Source: Rebecca billardiae RCC1528 (lineage: Eukaryota > Haptophyta). Taken from it: 64,000 nt of DNA. Below the pieces are notes generated by a model. It had not been told where the DNA came from and did not search any database. It was given only the letters and a program-made list of their open reading frames with translations. Made by a program: the position numbers and the translations under genes. Numbering within the stretch: position 1 is the first letter of the stretch; each line of letters starts with the position of its first letter. This document shows, in pieces, positions 50,882-60,492 of this stretch. The stretch covers positions 1,054,001 to 1,118,000 of the forward strand of contig OZ251238.1 of NCBI GenBank assembly GCA_965240325.2, in the 5' to 3' direction.

Positions 50882-53000
50882 TGCGGCGCCGCGGCTGCCT
50901 CGGAAGTGCGTCCCGTAGTACCTGCGGCTCCCCGCGTAGTCCTGCCGCCGCCTTATTTATTCGGGGGGCGCCGCCCGCCGGCCCGACGCCTCGCCCGAGT
51001 CGCCGCCCTCAGGCCGAGGGCGAGGCGGAGGCCGCAGCCGCTGCCAGCCCGCCAGGCCGCTGAGCGCAGGCCTCAGGTCCGGCGCGGTCCGTCGACGCGC
51101 CGCGGCGCCATGCCCGTGCATGACGAGCACTGGCCCGACTGGGCGACTGGCCGCCGGCACTGCCGGCCCGCACTCCGCAGGCGGCCCGCGGCCACTGGAC
51201 GGTCCGCCGGTCCGGTCACTCACAGCCTGCTGATACTGACGTCACAGGACCAGCCGAGCCCGGCCCCGGGCCGAACGGACGCCAACAGGACCGGGACTGC
51301 TGTGATTGTGAATAGTGTAGTAACTAACTGTAAATGTAATGTGATTGACACGCGGCAGTCGTCAGTCAGTAGTCACTCCGAGCCATCAGTGTGATGCGAC
51401 GACTGAGTGACTAGAGTCACACTCTCACACTCGAGTCAGCGACGAGTGACTGACGAGACCCGCGAAGTATACCCTAATAACAAGCGGTAACTCACCGGGG
51501 CCAGTACTCTCTCTCTCTCTCTATATATATATAGGCGGGTAACCCGTGGGCGCCGCAGGCATTGTCGCACTCACAGTGTCAGTGACTTCAGACTCACTAC
51601 ACTGAGTCACTGTGCCACGGTCACAGTGGGCACCAATTGTCGCCATCACCAATTCAAATTGGCAGCAATTTGCCTGTCCAACGTAGCTAGTGACCGAACG
51701 CCCGTCCGAACGGTCAGTGTCACGGACGACTTACGCCGGGTCACGGAGTTACTGCTGGACTACGCCTACGGAGCCCGATCGAGTACACCGTGCGGCGTAC
51801 CGGGAGCGTTACTACTTAGTCTTACTCAGACGCGAACGCGTTAAGGGAATAGGGGCGGCCCGGCCCGTCCGCCGTCGGGCCGTCCGATTCAGCCATATCA
51901 ATCAATAAGTGATATGATCAACCCGAACCGGCCCGAGCCGGAGCCACCTGGCCGCAGCAAGTAGGGTGGACGGGATAGCAGCTTCAAGTACCTGGAACAC
52001 GGACCCACAAGGACAAATCCAATAAATATGACGATGACTAATTAATCAAGCGCGGCGCCGCGGGCCGCCGTGGCGCGCAGTCGGTACGCGGCGGCGCCGC
52101 GGGCCCGGACGCGGGCGCCGCGCCGCCCGCGCCACGCGCCGCGGCCGGCGCGGCCCGGCCGGCGATGCGCCGCTCGACGACTTGTCATCGTCCGAGACGT
52201 CAGTGGGCCAGTGGCTCAGTCGTCGTCGGGACTCGAGCAAGAAAGGACGCCTTCGGTGCGCAGCCTCCCTCAGACGCGACAGCACCTGCTGCCGCTGGGA
52301 CGGCAGCACCGCCGACGCTGGATCGCAAGCTGCGCGAACTGGCCACTGGCCGTCTTGATATAGTAGTTGATTTTCTGGCGGCGGACTGGCGGACTACAAC
52401 TTGACGACGTATGTAGTACTTGTAGTTATACGTCTGATTCGATTAATTTTTCCGCCTGCTCATGCTGCTGCATGCAGCATGATCTGATGCAGCGGCATTT
52501 TCCTGGTCAGGGCCTGGCACTGGCAGTACCGCACCGGTCCCGTGACCGCAGTCACAGTGTCAGTCCGCAGCTCTTAGCCAGTACGCGGCCGGTCTCATCC
52601 GTCATCGGAGTCCGCATCAGCTCTTATTAGCCAGTACGCGGCCGTTGACTACTGACACTGTCGATCATTCCGCCAGTAGTAATTATAATAGTTACGCTGT
52701 AGTCTAGTACTCTGTAGTGCACTCCTGCCTGTCTGTAAGTAGTGTACCGGCGTCGTCGTATATATGAAATATATAAACTACCGGCGGCGCGCTCAACTTC
52801 CACGATCGATCGAGTCCGATCGACGATATATATATTCCAGCGCCTATTATTATTATATATAATATATATTATAATATATATTAAGCCTTATTGATGGGCT
52901 TGCCGCCGTGGGCCGCAACCCTTTTTAGAGATGAGAGACAGAGTGCCCGATCGTCAGCCCAAGACGACAGGCTGCTAAGACTGGACTCATCAGTCATCAA
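50882..53000. other. Intergenic region rich in AGTCA/TGACT words
   Basis: No gene supported. From 51350 to 51640 the DNA is packed with GAGTCA, AGTCAC, GTGACT and CACTC words, followed by a short CT/AT microsatellite (about 51510-51533). GCCAGTACGCGGCCG occurs twice about 55 bp apart near 52577 and 52630, and an AT-palindromic stretch lies at 52847-52882. Confidence 0.55.
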
Positions 53001-54606
53001 TCAGTGGCGCCCGCCGCCCGCCATGAGGGCCTGTGGCAGTGGCGCGGACTGCCCCATCCCGCCGGGCGCCTGGCTGAGCCGCTTGAGCACGAGGGTGTGC
53101 GAGACGACGCCGATGCGGATCTCCATTGCCCTCGCCTCCTGCTTCAGCTTCGTCAGCGCCGACTTGATCTTGACGATCGGCGACGTGTCCGTCATCGCCG
53201 AGCCACGCTCGTCCATGCGCCCCTTGACGGTCTGCAGCTCCTCCGTCACGGCGGCGAGCTCGGTCTGCAGCCGGTTGATTAGCTCGGACGACTTGTTGTA
53301 CTCCTCCTGCTTGGACGCGAAGTCCGCCTGCTTCGCCGCGTACTCCTGGATGTCCGCCTCGCACTGCATGTTCAGCTTCTGCTCGATCTTGCCCACCATG
53401 TCGAGGGTCTCGGTGAGCTCCGTGCGGATCTTCTCGAGCGCGCCCGTCGAGGCGGGCATCCGCTCCGCGACCGCCTCGTGGTGCGCCTTGGCCTGCGCGA
53501 TGTGCGTGCGCCACTCCTTGCCGTCCGAGACGACGGTCACCTTGAGCTGCGGCAGCACGCGCTCAAGCTCGAGCCGCCACTCCTCGGGCTCGATGCTTGG
53601 CTCGATAGTGGTCGGCGCCTGCCTGCTCGGCAGCGGCAGCCGCGCGGCACGCGGCGCGCGGCGCGCGGCGCGCGGCATCGGGTGGTGAGCGAAGCGCGCG
53701 TGCGGTGATGCCGCGCGGCCGGCAGCGCGCGTGCGGGCGCGCACGTGTTCCCCGCGTCCTCCGCCACGTGGATCCCCGCCGCGCCGTAGTACAGGTCGTC
53801 CTCGTCCTCCGTGTCCGCGCCCACCTCGTCGGCGATCGCGTCGGCGTCGAGCGCCGCGTCCTCGTCCACCTGCGCCTCCTCCGTGTAGTCGTCCGGCCGG
53901 TGGTACGGCTTCTGGAACTCCTGGTTGAGCCGCTCGAGGAGGGAGAGCAGGATCGCGCAGACCGCGTCGCCGTGGCCCAGCTTCACCTTCATTGGCGCGT
54001 AGTCGTTCGGCACGTCGAGCTTCTTGAGCTCGATGGCTGCGCGCGGCGCGCGGCGCGCGTGCGCGAGCACGGGCGGCGGTGGAACGAGCGCGAGCCATCA
54101 GATCGACGCATGCGCACGGCGTGTGCGCGCAGAGGCGTGGGGCTGTCAGCCGCGCGAGCGCGGAGCGTGCGCGCACTCAGGTTCGCGACCGTCGAGTTCG
54201 GGTCGTCGTAGTGGCTCGGTGGCTTGCAGTCGTTGCCCAGCTTGTTCATGAGCCACGTTGCCAGCGTCGTGAAATAGTGAAACTGCTCAGCCGGGTTGGA
54301 CGAGGGCATCGCAAAGAAGGTGCGCGTGAGCGGGCGGAAGCCCTTGGGGAAGAAGGTCTGCTCGTAGTTGAGCAGCTTCAGACGCTCGAGGATCTCCTCC
54401 ATCATCATGAAGCTGTTCTGCTCGCTGGGCCCATCCAGCTTGGGCGGCGCCGCTCGGCGCTCGGTACCGCCCGCCGGTGCGTACGGCTCGCCTCCGGCGG
54501 CAGGCGGAGGCGGTGCCTCCGGCTGCGCATACGCCTCGGGTTGCCCAGACGGAAACGCCTCGGGCTGCCCGGGCGGAGGGAGGTCCTGCCCGTCCCCGTA
54601 TTCCAT
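53001..54606 (-). CDS. IFT57: Intraflagellar transport protein IFT57, three exons
   Basis: Exons 54606-54177, 54036-53745 and 53622-53001 join in frame to 447 residues. A start 14 codons further upstream is also possible. The N-terminus is proline-rich; then comes the conserved IFT57 calponin-homology-like domain: MMMEEILERLKLLNYEQTFF, RPLTRTFFAMPSSNPAEQFH, YFTTLATWLMNKLGND, YDDPNSTVANL, KVKLGHGDAVCAILLSLLER. An acidic segment (EEAQVDEDAALDADA) follows. The third exon is a long coiled coil (IEPEEWRLELERVLPQLKVT, then KEWRTHIAQAKAHHEAV to the end). IFT57 is a peripheral subunit of IFT-B, linking IFT20 and kinesin-II transport in cilia. Introns (140 and 122 bp) start GTGCG. Length agrees with other IFT57 proteins. 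Confidence 0.93.
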
Positions 54607-55377
54607 GCGGCTCGCACCACCCCCCCTTTGCTGGCTGGCCGCCTTCAACGGACGACACGATGGAGTCCGCGGGCCGGTTCGCGGCTTGGAGTTTTTTTGA
54701 AAGGCGGAGAAAAACGCTTTGTCGTCGCGACAATCGCGTGTATTCAGTATGATGATCGGTGAATATTATTATTGAATATTCGCGATTTTCAGACGCGACG
54801 TACGATATTTTCTGACGCTGGGTGCGCCCGCACCGCTGCACCCAGCACCGTGCACGGCGCAGTGCGCAACGTCCCCCACCGTCTCCTAAGGCCCGCTCGA
54901 TCAATGGTACTGATCGTCGCGCCGAGCCGCAGCTGGTCGCGACGAGCAATTTAAAATAGCAGCATCGGCAACCCGGCCAGAGAATGAGAGATGAGAGAAG
55001 GCCACGGCGTCCGCGGCGCGGCCGGCGCCATCGCCATGCGCAGCGCGCCGCACGCCACGCGCTCGGCCGTGGTCATGTTATTGAATATTGTTCCATGTCC
55101 ATGTCCATGACTCAATAAATCCATGACCATGGCCTAGATGGCTTCAGGCTTGGAGCAGCCCGAGCCTTGCGACATGTTGCCTTGAGTGACAACGACCTGG
55201 AACCCGCCGTCAGCGCAAACTTACCCGAATTGAGCGTCACGCGCCAGCGCGCGCCCACACGGCGCGCGTGGCGCTGCAGCCCGTGACGCAGCGGTGTGCG
55301 CGCCGCCGCGGCCGAGGCCCCGCCGGTCGCGCGCAACTCGAATGACGGATCGACCAGCAGCACCAAAAAAAAACTCG
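54607..55377. other. Intergenic region
   Basis: No gene. The IFT57 promoter side includes a T-rich stretch; near 55060-55140 several CCATGTCCATG/CCATGACCATG iterations occur. Confidence 0.5.
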
Positions 55378-56079
55378 TCAAAAGTCTTCTGGCCACTTCT
55401 CCCAGAGCGAGGGCAGCAGCAGGTGGTGCCCGTCGTGGAAGTCGCCGAAGATCTGCCCGACGAGCGGGTGCTCCACGGGGATGCTTGCGTCGTCGGAGCC
55501 GGGCTCGACCGGTATCAGATTCTCCTCCGCCGCGAGCGCGATGAAGGGCCGCGGCCGGTCGCGCGTGCACACGCACGTCTTATAGAAGGCCTGCATGAGG
55601 CCTTTTTCGAAGGGGCCGTACTCGTCCACCCACGTCTCGCCCGCGGGGCACCGCGGGAACCAGTCGATCACCACGCCGCGGAAGCCATGCTTCTTGTGCC
55701 GGTAGACAGTGCCGATGTCCAGAGCCACATGCGCAGGCTTGGGCACCCACGTATCCGACAAGAGCGTCGCGCGGCGCGTGCCGAGCCGGCGGATCGCGTC
55801 GAAGGCGACGTCGACCACCTCGTCCCCCGGGTCGCGCCCGACGACTTCACGCCGGAACGCGGCACTGAGCGCCGCGCGCACGCTCGGCGGCGCCCCTGTC
55901 GCATCGACAAGCTCTTGCGCCTCTGGCGTCAGCGGGCGGTGAAGAGCGCGCTCGAGCCGCGCGAGCTCGCGATGCACGTCCACCTGTCCCGCGCGGCGAG
56001 TGAGCACCTGGTCCAGCCCGCGCGCCTCCTGAAGGACGGCCTTGTACAGCACGGCCGCCAGCCGGCTCCTGCTCGCCAT
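55378..56079 (-). CDS. LYR-like plus YccV-like (HspQ fold) protein
   Basis: 233 residues from MASRSRLAAVLYKAVLQEAR. The N-terminal ~75 residues are helical and begin with an LYK...EAR pattern and later ALSAAFRREV, reminiscent of LYR/complex-1 assembly proteins. The C-terminal ~100 residues are a YccV-like domain: ALDIGTVYRHKKHGFRGVVI, DWFPRCPAGETWVDEYGPFE, QAFYKTCVC and VEHPLVGQIFGDFHDGHHLL. In bacteria this fold (HspQ/YccV) binds hemimethylated DNA or acts as a Lon adaptor. In eukaryotes it appears in FBXO21-type and organelle proteins. The LYR assignment is a guess from motif shape. The gene is head-to-head with the GT64 gene, 149 bp between start codons. Confidence 0.8.
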   Translation of the reverse strand: MASRSRLAAVLYKAVLQEARGLDQVLTRRAGQVDVHRELARLERALHRPLTPEAQELVDATGAPPSVRAALSAAFRREVVGRDPGDEVVDVAFDAIRRLGTRRATLLSDTWVPKPAHVALDIGTVYRHKKHGFRGVVIDWFPRCPAGETWVDEYGPFEKGLMQAFYKTCVCTRDRPRPFIALAAEENLIPVEPGSDDASIPVEHPLVGQIFGDFHDGHHLLLPSLWEKWPEDF

Positions 56080-56228
56080 CCCCCGTCGCGACGACGTCGG
56101 TCGTTCGGGAGTCTGGCCGTGGTGCAAGCTCGTGCCGACCGGGACGGTTCCGTGGCCCGACCGGACGCAGAAAGGGAAAGTAGGGTCGAGATCCAGGCGG
56201 AGAGCTGCTGTTGGCGCGGGCTGTTGCA
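56080..56228. promoter_or_regulatory. Putative bidirectional promoter (YccV-like / GT64)
   Basis: 149 bp between divergent start codons; no TATA box evident. Confidence 0.45.
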
Positions 56229-57434
56229 ATGCCGACGCCAGACGACGCGGTGGCGCGCGAGCATGAGACGCGGCCGCTGCTGCTGCAGGCGCCCGACGAG
56301 GACGAGCGGCCTCTCTCGCCGCAGTCGAGCGAGCGCCGCGCCTTCTCCACCTTCCGGGACTGGACGGTGATCGCGTGCCTTCTCGGCGCGGCCGTTGCAC
56401 TCGTCGCGTGCTCGGTGCTGCTGCTGGGCCGCCGCACGCGCACGCGCGTGGGCACGTCGCAGCCGACGAACATCACGCTGCTCGAGAACGGTTTCACCGT
56501 GGTGCTGAACACGTTCCGCCGGAATGCGTGCCTGCAGATGGCCTTCGAGCACTGGGCGAGCTGCAACGCGGTCGCGCAGATCCGAGTCTCGTGGTCAGAC
56601 GTTGAGCGGCGCCCGCCGCTGTGGTTGCGCGCGCGCGCGACAGCCGAGCCCGAGCGCGTGGTGATCGACACGTACAAGTACAACCGGCTGTCGAATCGCT
56701 TCAGGCCCCTTGCCAGCGTGCCCACCGACGCGCTCTTCTCCGTCGACGACGACCTGTACTACTCGTGCGAGCTGATGGCAGAGGCGCACGAGGAGTGGCG
56801 GAGGCGCCGAGCGCACGCAGCCGCGCGCGGCAAGGGCGCGCCGATGGTGGGCTTCGCGGCGCGGCTGCTGCGCGACGGGCCGTACGACTGGCCGCAGCCG
56901 TACCGCAAGCCGTTCGTCAAGAACACGCTCTTCGTCACCAAGGGCGCGTTCCTCTCGCGCGACGACCTTGACCTGTTCTGGCGGCCTGAATATTCGCCGA
57001 TCGTTCGGCACGTGGACGAGCACACGACTGCGGAGGATATCTCGATGAGCGTGATATTCGCGGCGTTGAGACGGGTGCCGCCGGTGCACGTCGGGATGGC
57101 GAGGGGGCAGCTCACCGAGCTGTGCTGCTCGGCGTCGACCGTCTTCTCTGAGGGCATCGCCGCCGTCAAGCCTCGCTCGGCCGCGAAGCGCAAAGCGGAG
57201 CGGGCGTGCCGGAAGGGTAAGAGAAGCTCGCTGCACGCGCGCACCGCCACCTTCCGGCTGAACATCCAGCGGGAGGCGGTGAAGCTCGCGGGCGACGCGA
57301 TCATGCGGATCAACACGACGGAGGTGAAGCTCCTGCCCTCCACGCTGCGCCTCCTCAACGGCGCGAACGCCTCCACACCGGCGCTCGTCGAGCATGCGTA
57401 CAAGCGCGCGCAGCTTGTCGCCGTCCGCTTGTGA
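56229..57434 (+). CDS. Exostosin-like GT64 glycosyltransferase, type II membrane protein
   Basis: 401 residues. The start MPTPDD was chosen over an upstream frame extension. A cytosolic tail with an acidic LLLQAPDEDE stretch precedes one membrane anchor (VIACLLGAAVALVACSVLLL, about residues 46-65), the topology of Golgi enzymes. The luminal domain matches the GT64 domain of exostosins: FTVVLNTFRRNACLQMAFEH, the divalent-metal site LFSVDDDLYYSCE (DDD 173-175), KPFVKNTLFVTKGAFLSR and EDISMSVIFAALR. GT64 enzymes transfer HexNAc residues in heparan-type or related glycans. Substrate is unknown here. Two or three N-glycosylation sequons (NIT, NTT, NAS) are present. It is the third glycosyltransferase in the window. 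Confidence 0.88.
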   Translation: MPTPDDAVAREHETRPLLLQAPDEDERPLSPQSSERRAFSTFRDWTVIACLLGAAVALVACSVLLLGRRTRTRVGTSQPTNITLLENGFTVVLNTFRRNACLQMAFEHWASCNAVAQIRVSWSDVERRPPLWLRARATAEPERVVIDTYKYNRLSNRFRPLASVPTDALFSVDDDLYYSCELMAEAHEEWRRRRAHAAARGKGAPMVGFAARLLRDGPYDWPQPYRKPFVKNTLFVTKGAFLSRDDLDLFWRPEYSPIVRHVDEHTTAEDISMSVIFAALRRVPPVHVGMARGQLTELCCSASTVFSEGIAAVKPRSAAKRKAERACRKGKRSSLHARTATFRLNIQREAVKLAGDAIMRINTTEVKLLPSTLRLLNGANASTPALVEHAYKRAQLVAVRL

Positions 57435-58131
57435 CGCATCTGGCAGCCCGCGGCCCGGCGGTGGCATCTGACAGCCGAGCCGACCGACGAGCGGCTGGAC
57501 GTGCCGGCGCGACGCGCCTGGCAGGGCGCGGGCTGCGATCTGGGTGGCTCTCAGGGGCTGAGCCCTTCGCGGCTGGTGCGGTGGTGCGCACGATAAATGA
57601 CTGTTCCGCAGCCGCCCTGCGGCCGGCTCGCTCATCTCGCGGAGTCTCTCGGAAGTCGGAGGACTTCTCTGAGGGAGACTCTGACGCCGCGGATGGCGTC
57701 TCGGCTGCGGAGCCTGAGGGCTGGCTGCTCGGGCTGCCGCTGGTATCCGCCGGGCTTATGGCGCCCGAACCACGGATCCGCGCAGCCTGCCGCGGGCCGC
57801 CTGCCGGCCAGGGCCTGCCGCCCGGCGCCCGGGGCACTGCGCGCGGTCTGCGTGCGGACGAGTGCTACGCTATAGCAGCAGTGACAGAGTATAGTAGCTC
57901 AGAATTCATCAGACGAAGTACGGCCTCAGTGGCAGCAGCATGCCAGAGCCTGAGATGAGCCTCAGAGATCACGCATGATTGCGGTGAGCACTGAGCGGAC
58001 CGAGCCCCGTAAGGCGTAAGGCACCGGTTGCAGCCGGTCCGGCGCGCGCCGGCCTGTCGCGAACGGGAGTCATGATGGTCCCAGCGTGGCCGAGAAGCGT
58101 GGCGCTTCCTTGCGCCAGGCCATGCTGCCTG
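57435..58131. other. Intergenic region
   Basis: No supported gene between the GT64 stop and the 3' end of the small minus-strand gene. Confidence 0.45.
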
Positions 58132-58530
58132 TCACAATGGGCTCTCCCGCGTCCGCTGCCGCTTTCTCTCCGCCTCAGCCAGCGGCTCTCCGATTGAGAG
58201 GCGTGGCGTGTCGTCGAGCGAGGAGAAGAGCTTCAGTGTGGTCTGCGGTGTCTCGATGCCCCATGTTCTCGTCGTCGTGCGCGGAGACGTCACGCCCGCC
58301 TCCGCCAGGTACATGGCCCGCAGCTCGTTCTGCTCCTGCTCGCGCACCATCTGCTCGAGCTCCTGAAGAGCCGCGCGCTCCGTCCGCTCCTGTGCAAGAC
58401 GAGCACGCTCGTCGTCCGATAGTGACGACTCGAAGATCTCTTCTTCCAGATCACGGAGGGCGTCGTCAGTGAAGCTACTGGCGCGTAGGTCCTCCACAGA
58501 CGACTCGCGGTCGGGGTCCGCGCTCGTCAT
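58132..58530 (-). CDS. Small acidic helical protein, unknown
   Basis: 132 residues from the second methionine (MTSADPDRESSVEDLRAS). The protein is strongly charged with a central heptad-rich helix (DLEEEIFESSLSDDERARLA, then ALQELEQMVREQEQNELRAM), so a coiled coil is likely. The tail contains SPRTTTRTWGIETPQTTLKL and a basic end. Unlike the many arginine/alanine shadow frames nearby, its amino-acid composition is balanced, which is the main argument for coding. No family is recognised. It lies about 300 bp from the tandem duplication. Confidence 0.5.
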   Translation of the reverse strand: MTSADPDRESSVEDLRASSFTDDALRDLEEEIFESSLSDDERARLAQERTERAALQELEQMVREQEQNELRAMYLAEAGVTSPRTTTRTWGIETPQTTLKLFSSLDDTPRLSIGEPLAEAERKRQRTRESPL

Positions 58531-58833
58531 TGCCCCCTTTCCCCCGCGGAGCACCGGGGATACCCTCGCCAGGGAGGGCGCGGCGCCCCTTTATGGAGCC
58601 TTGCTTTCTGGTGGCCTTGGCGAGTGGAAGCCAGTCGTCGGGGCTGTAGGGCTGATGTGAGTCGTCGTTTTCGTCACAGGTCATCACAACGCCCCTATTT
58701 GTCACCGCTCGCACTAGTAATCGATACCGGTTGCCACCGAGGAAGATTGGATCTCGCCAGGCACAAGAAACGTCGCACGAACGTAACGAACCAATTCTAT
58801 GATTTAAAGACACAGGCACGAGGGCGCAGCTCT

Positions 58834-60492
58834 CCTGTATACACTTCGTACACATAGAAAACAAGAAGCTGGCATAAGTTTTCAAGGTGTGAGGCTGTCT
58901 CATCTCGTCTTTGCCCACATACGGCTTCAGCCCCGGCTGAAGCCGTTCTGAAGCGCGCAGAAGCGGGCTGCCGGACCGAGCAGCGAGCGCCCGGACCAGC
59001 GCCACGCGCGCGCGCCTGCAAGAGCAAAAAAATGGCGGATCCCGGTTCCCGCCACCCGGCGCCTCCGCCCCTGGCCCGCCCCTGCATGGGCCCGCTCGTG
59101 GTCGCGCGCCCGCCCCGGCGTGGCCCGCTCGTGAGCTTGCGTGCCCGCTCGTTGGTCCCAGCTCCCGCCACCACCGCCGGCTCCCCGTCCCCGTCCCCGC
59201 GTAGCCGCTCTCGGCGCCGCCGCGCGGCCGCAGCCCGCCGAGCTGGTGCATGGTGCAGCACCTGGAGGCAGACCACCAGCAGCTTGAGGCAGACCGGGGC
59301 GTGCCTGGGCCGGGGCGTGTCTATTGGGCCCTCGTGCGCCCTCGCCGGCGGCCGATTCCGGCCGTGAGTGCAGCCTGACACCGAGCAGCGTCGCACGGCT
59401 CGGCGCCGCCGCGCGCCAGCCGAGCTGAGCCACTGGGCGCGGCTGTGATCTCACCCGCGCTACCCTCACCACCGGCTTGAGCCGAGCCCTGCGGCGCAAA
59501 GGCGCAGAGGCTACGCACGCACGCACGCGCAAACCGCTGCTAGTATTGAAACCAGCCCTCGCGCGCCCTTGTCGGCGGCCAATTGTGGCCGCGAGCCAGC
59601 AGTGTCGCAGCTGCGCAGCAATTACAATAGCATGCGATCGCCTGGCCCGCCCGGCACTCGACAGCCCTGCTGCCCTGGGCGCGGCTGTGATGTCACACGC
59701 GCTACCACCACCACCGCGGGCGGGCTAGCCCTCCACACACACCCGCTACTAGCATCAGTCCACGCAGCCGACTGTAGCCGCGAGCCAGCGAGAAGTGGCA
59801 TCGCAGGGCTCCGCGCAGCCGCGCCGCGCACGGTCTGCCCGCCGACAGCCTGGGCGTGGCTGTGAGTGTGATCTCACCCGCGCTACCACTACCGTGGCCC
59901 GGTTGTCCGCTGAGTCTTCGACGTCGCGGTCGCGCAGACAGCTCCTGATGGCATCCGAGTTGGAAGGGGCGCTGCCGCTCGCCTCAGCATCGCGCTCGCA
60001 CCGCCCCACCTCGTCCGCTTGCTGCCGGAACCGTACAGCCTCAGCAGGGACTGGATGCGCTTGCGCCCGAGCACGTAACCATGCTGAGCATGGTCCAATC
60101 CGCGAGAGGCGTATCGAAGCAAGACATCATCTTCGCCCTCCTCCTCATCATGCCAGCTGTCTCCGCGTTCGTGTCTTCGTGGAAGATGGCGAACTCGCAG
60201 CCGAGCCGGCGCAGCCGTATTCGGTTGGCGCCACCGCCGCGCCGCCGTTGAGCCGGCTGCCGCGCGGCTCCTGGTCAGCGGGGCGGACAGGGTCAGGTGT
60301 CTTATACGCGGAGGCAGAGACTCCACCATCCGCATCGGCCGCTCTCGCGCCTCGCATGAAGGCGGAGACGGCGGGGATCGTTGCTCGCGCGGCCTGCGCG
60401 ATCCGCCGCCCCGCGGCAGAACCGGCTTCGTGCCGCTTCGACCGGCTTCGTGTTTTAAATATGCAGGCTTCAGACGAGAGAAAAATACCGTC
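58834..60492. repeat. Tandem duplication, unit 1 (1659 bp)
   Basis: This unit and the next start with CCTGTATACACTTCGTACAC and are offset by exactly 1659 bp. All reading frames in the two copies are identical, so they are identical or nearly so. Inside are a 12-bp-arm hairpin (ACGGCTTCAGCC / GGCTGAAGCCGT at 58921-58946) and three degenerate subrepeats with GGGCG[CT]GGCTGTGA.. TCAC..CGCGCTACC (near 59433, 59678 and 59848). Confidence 0.95.
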
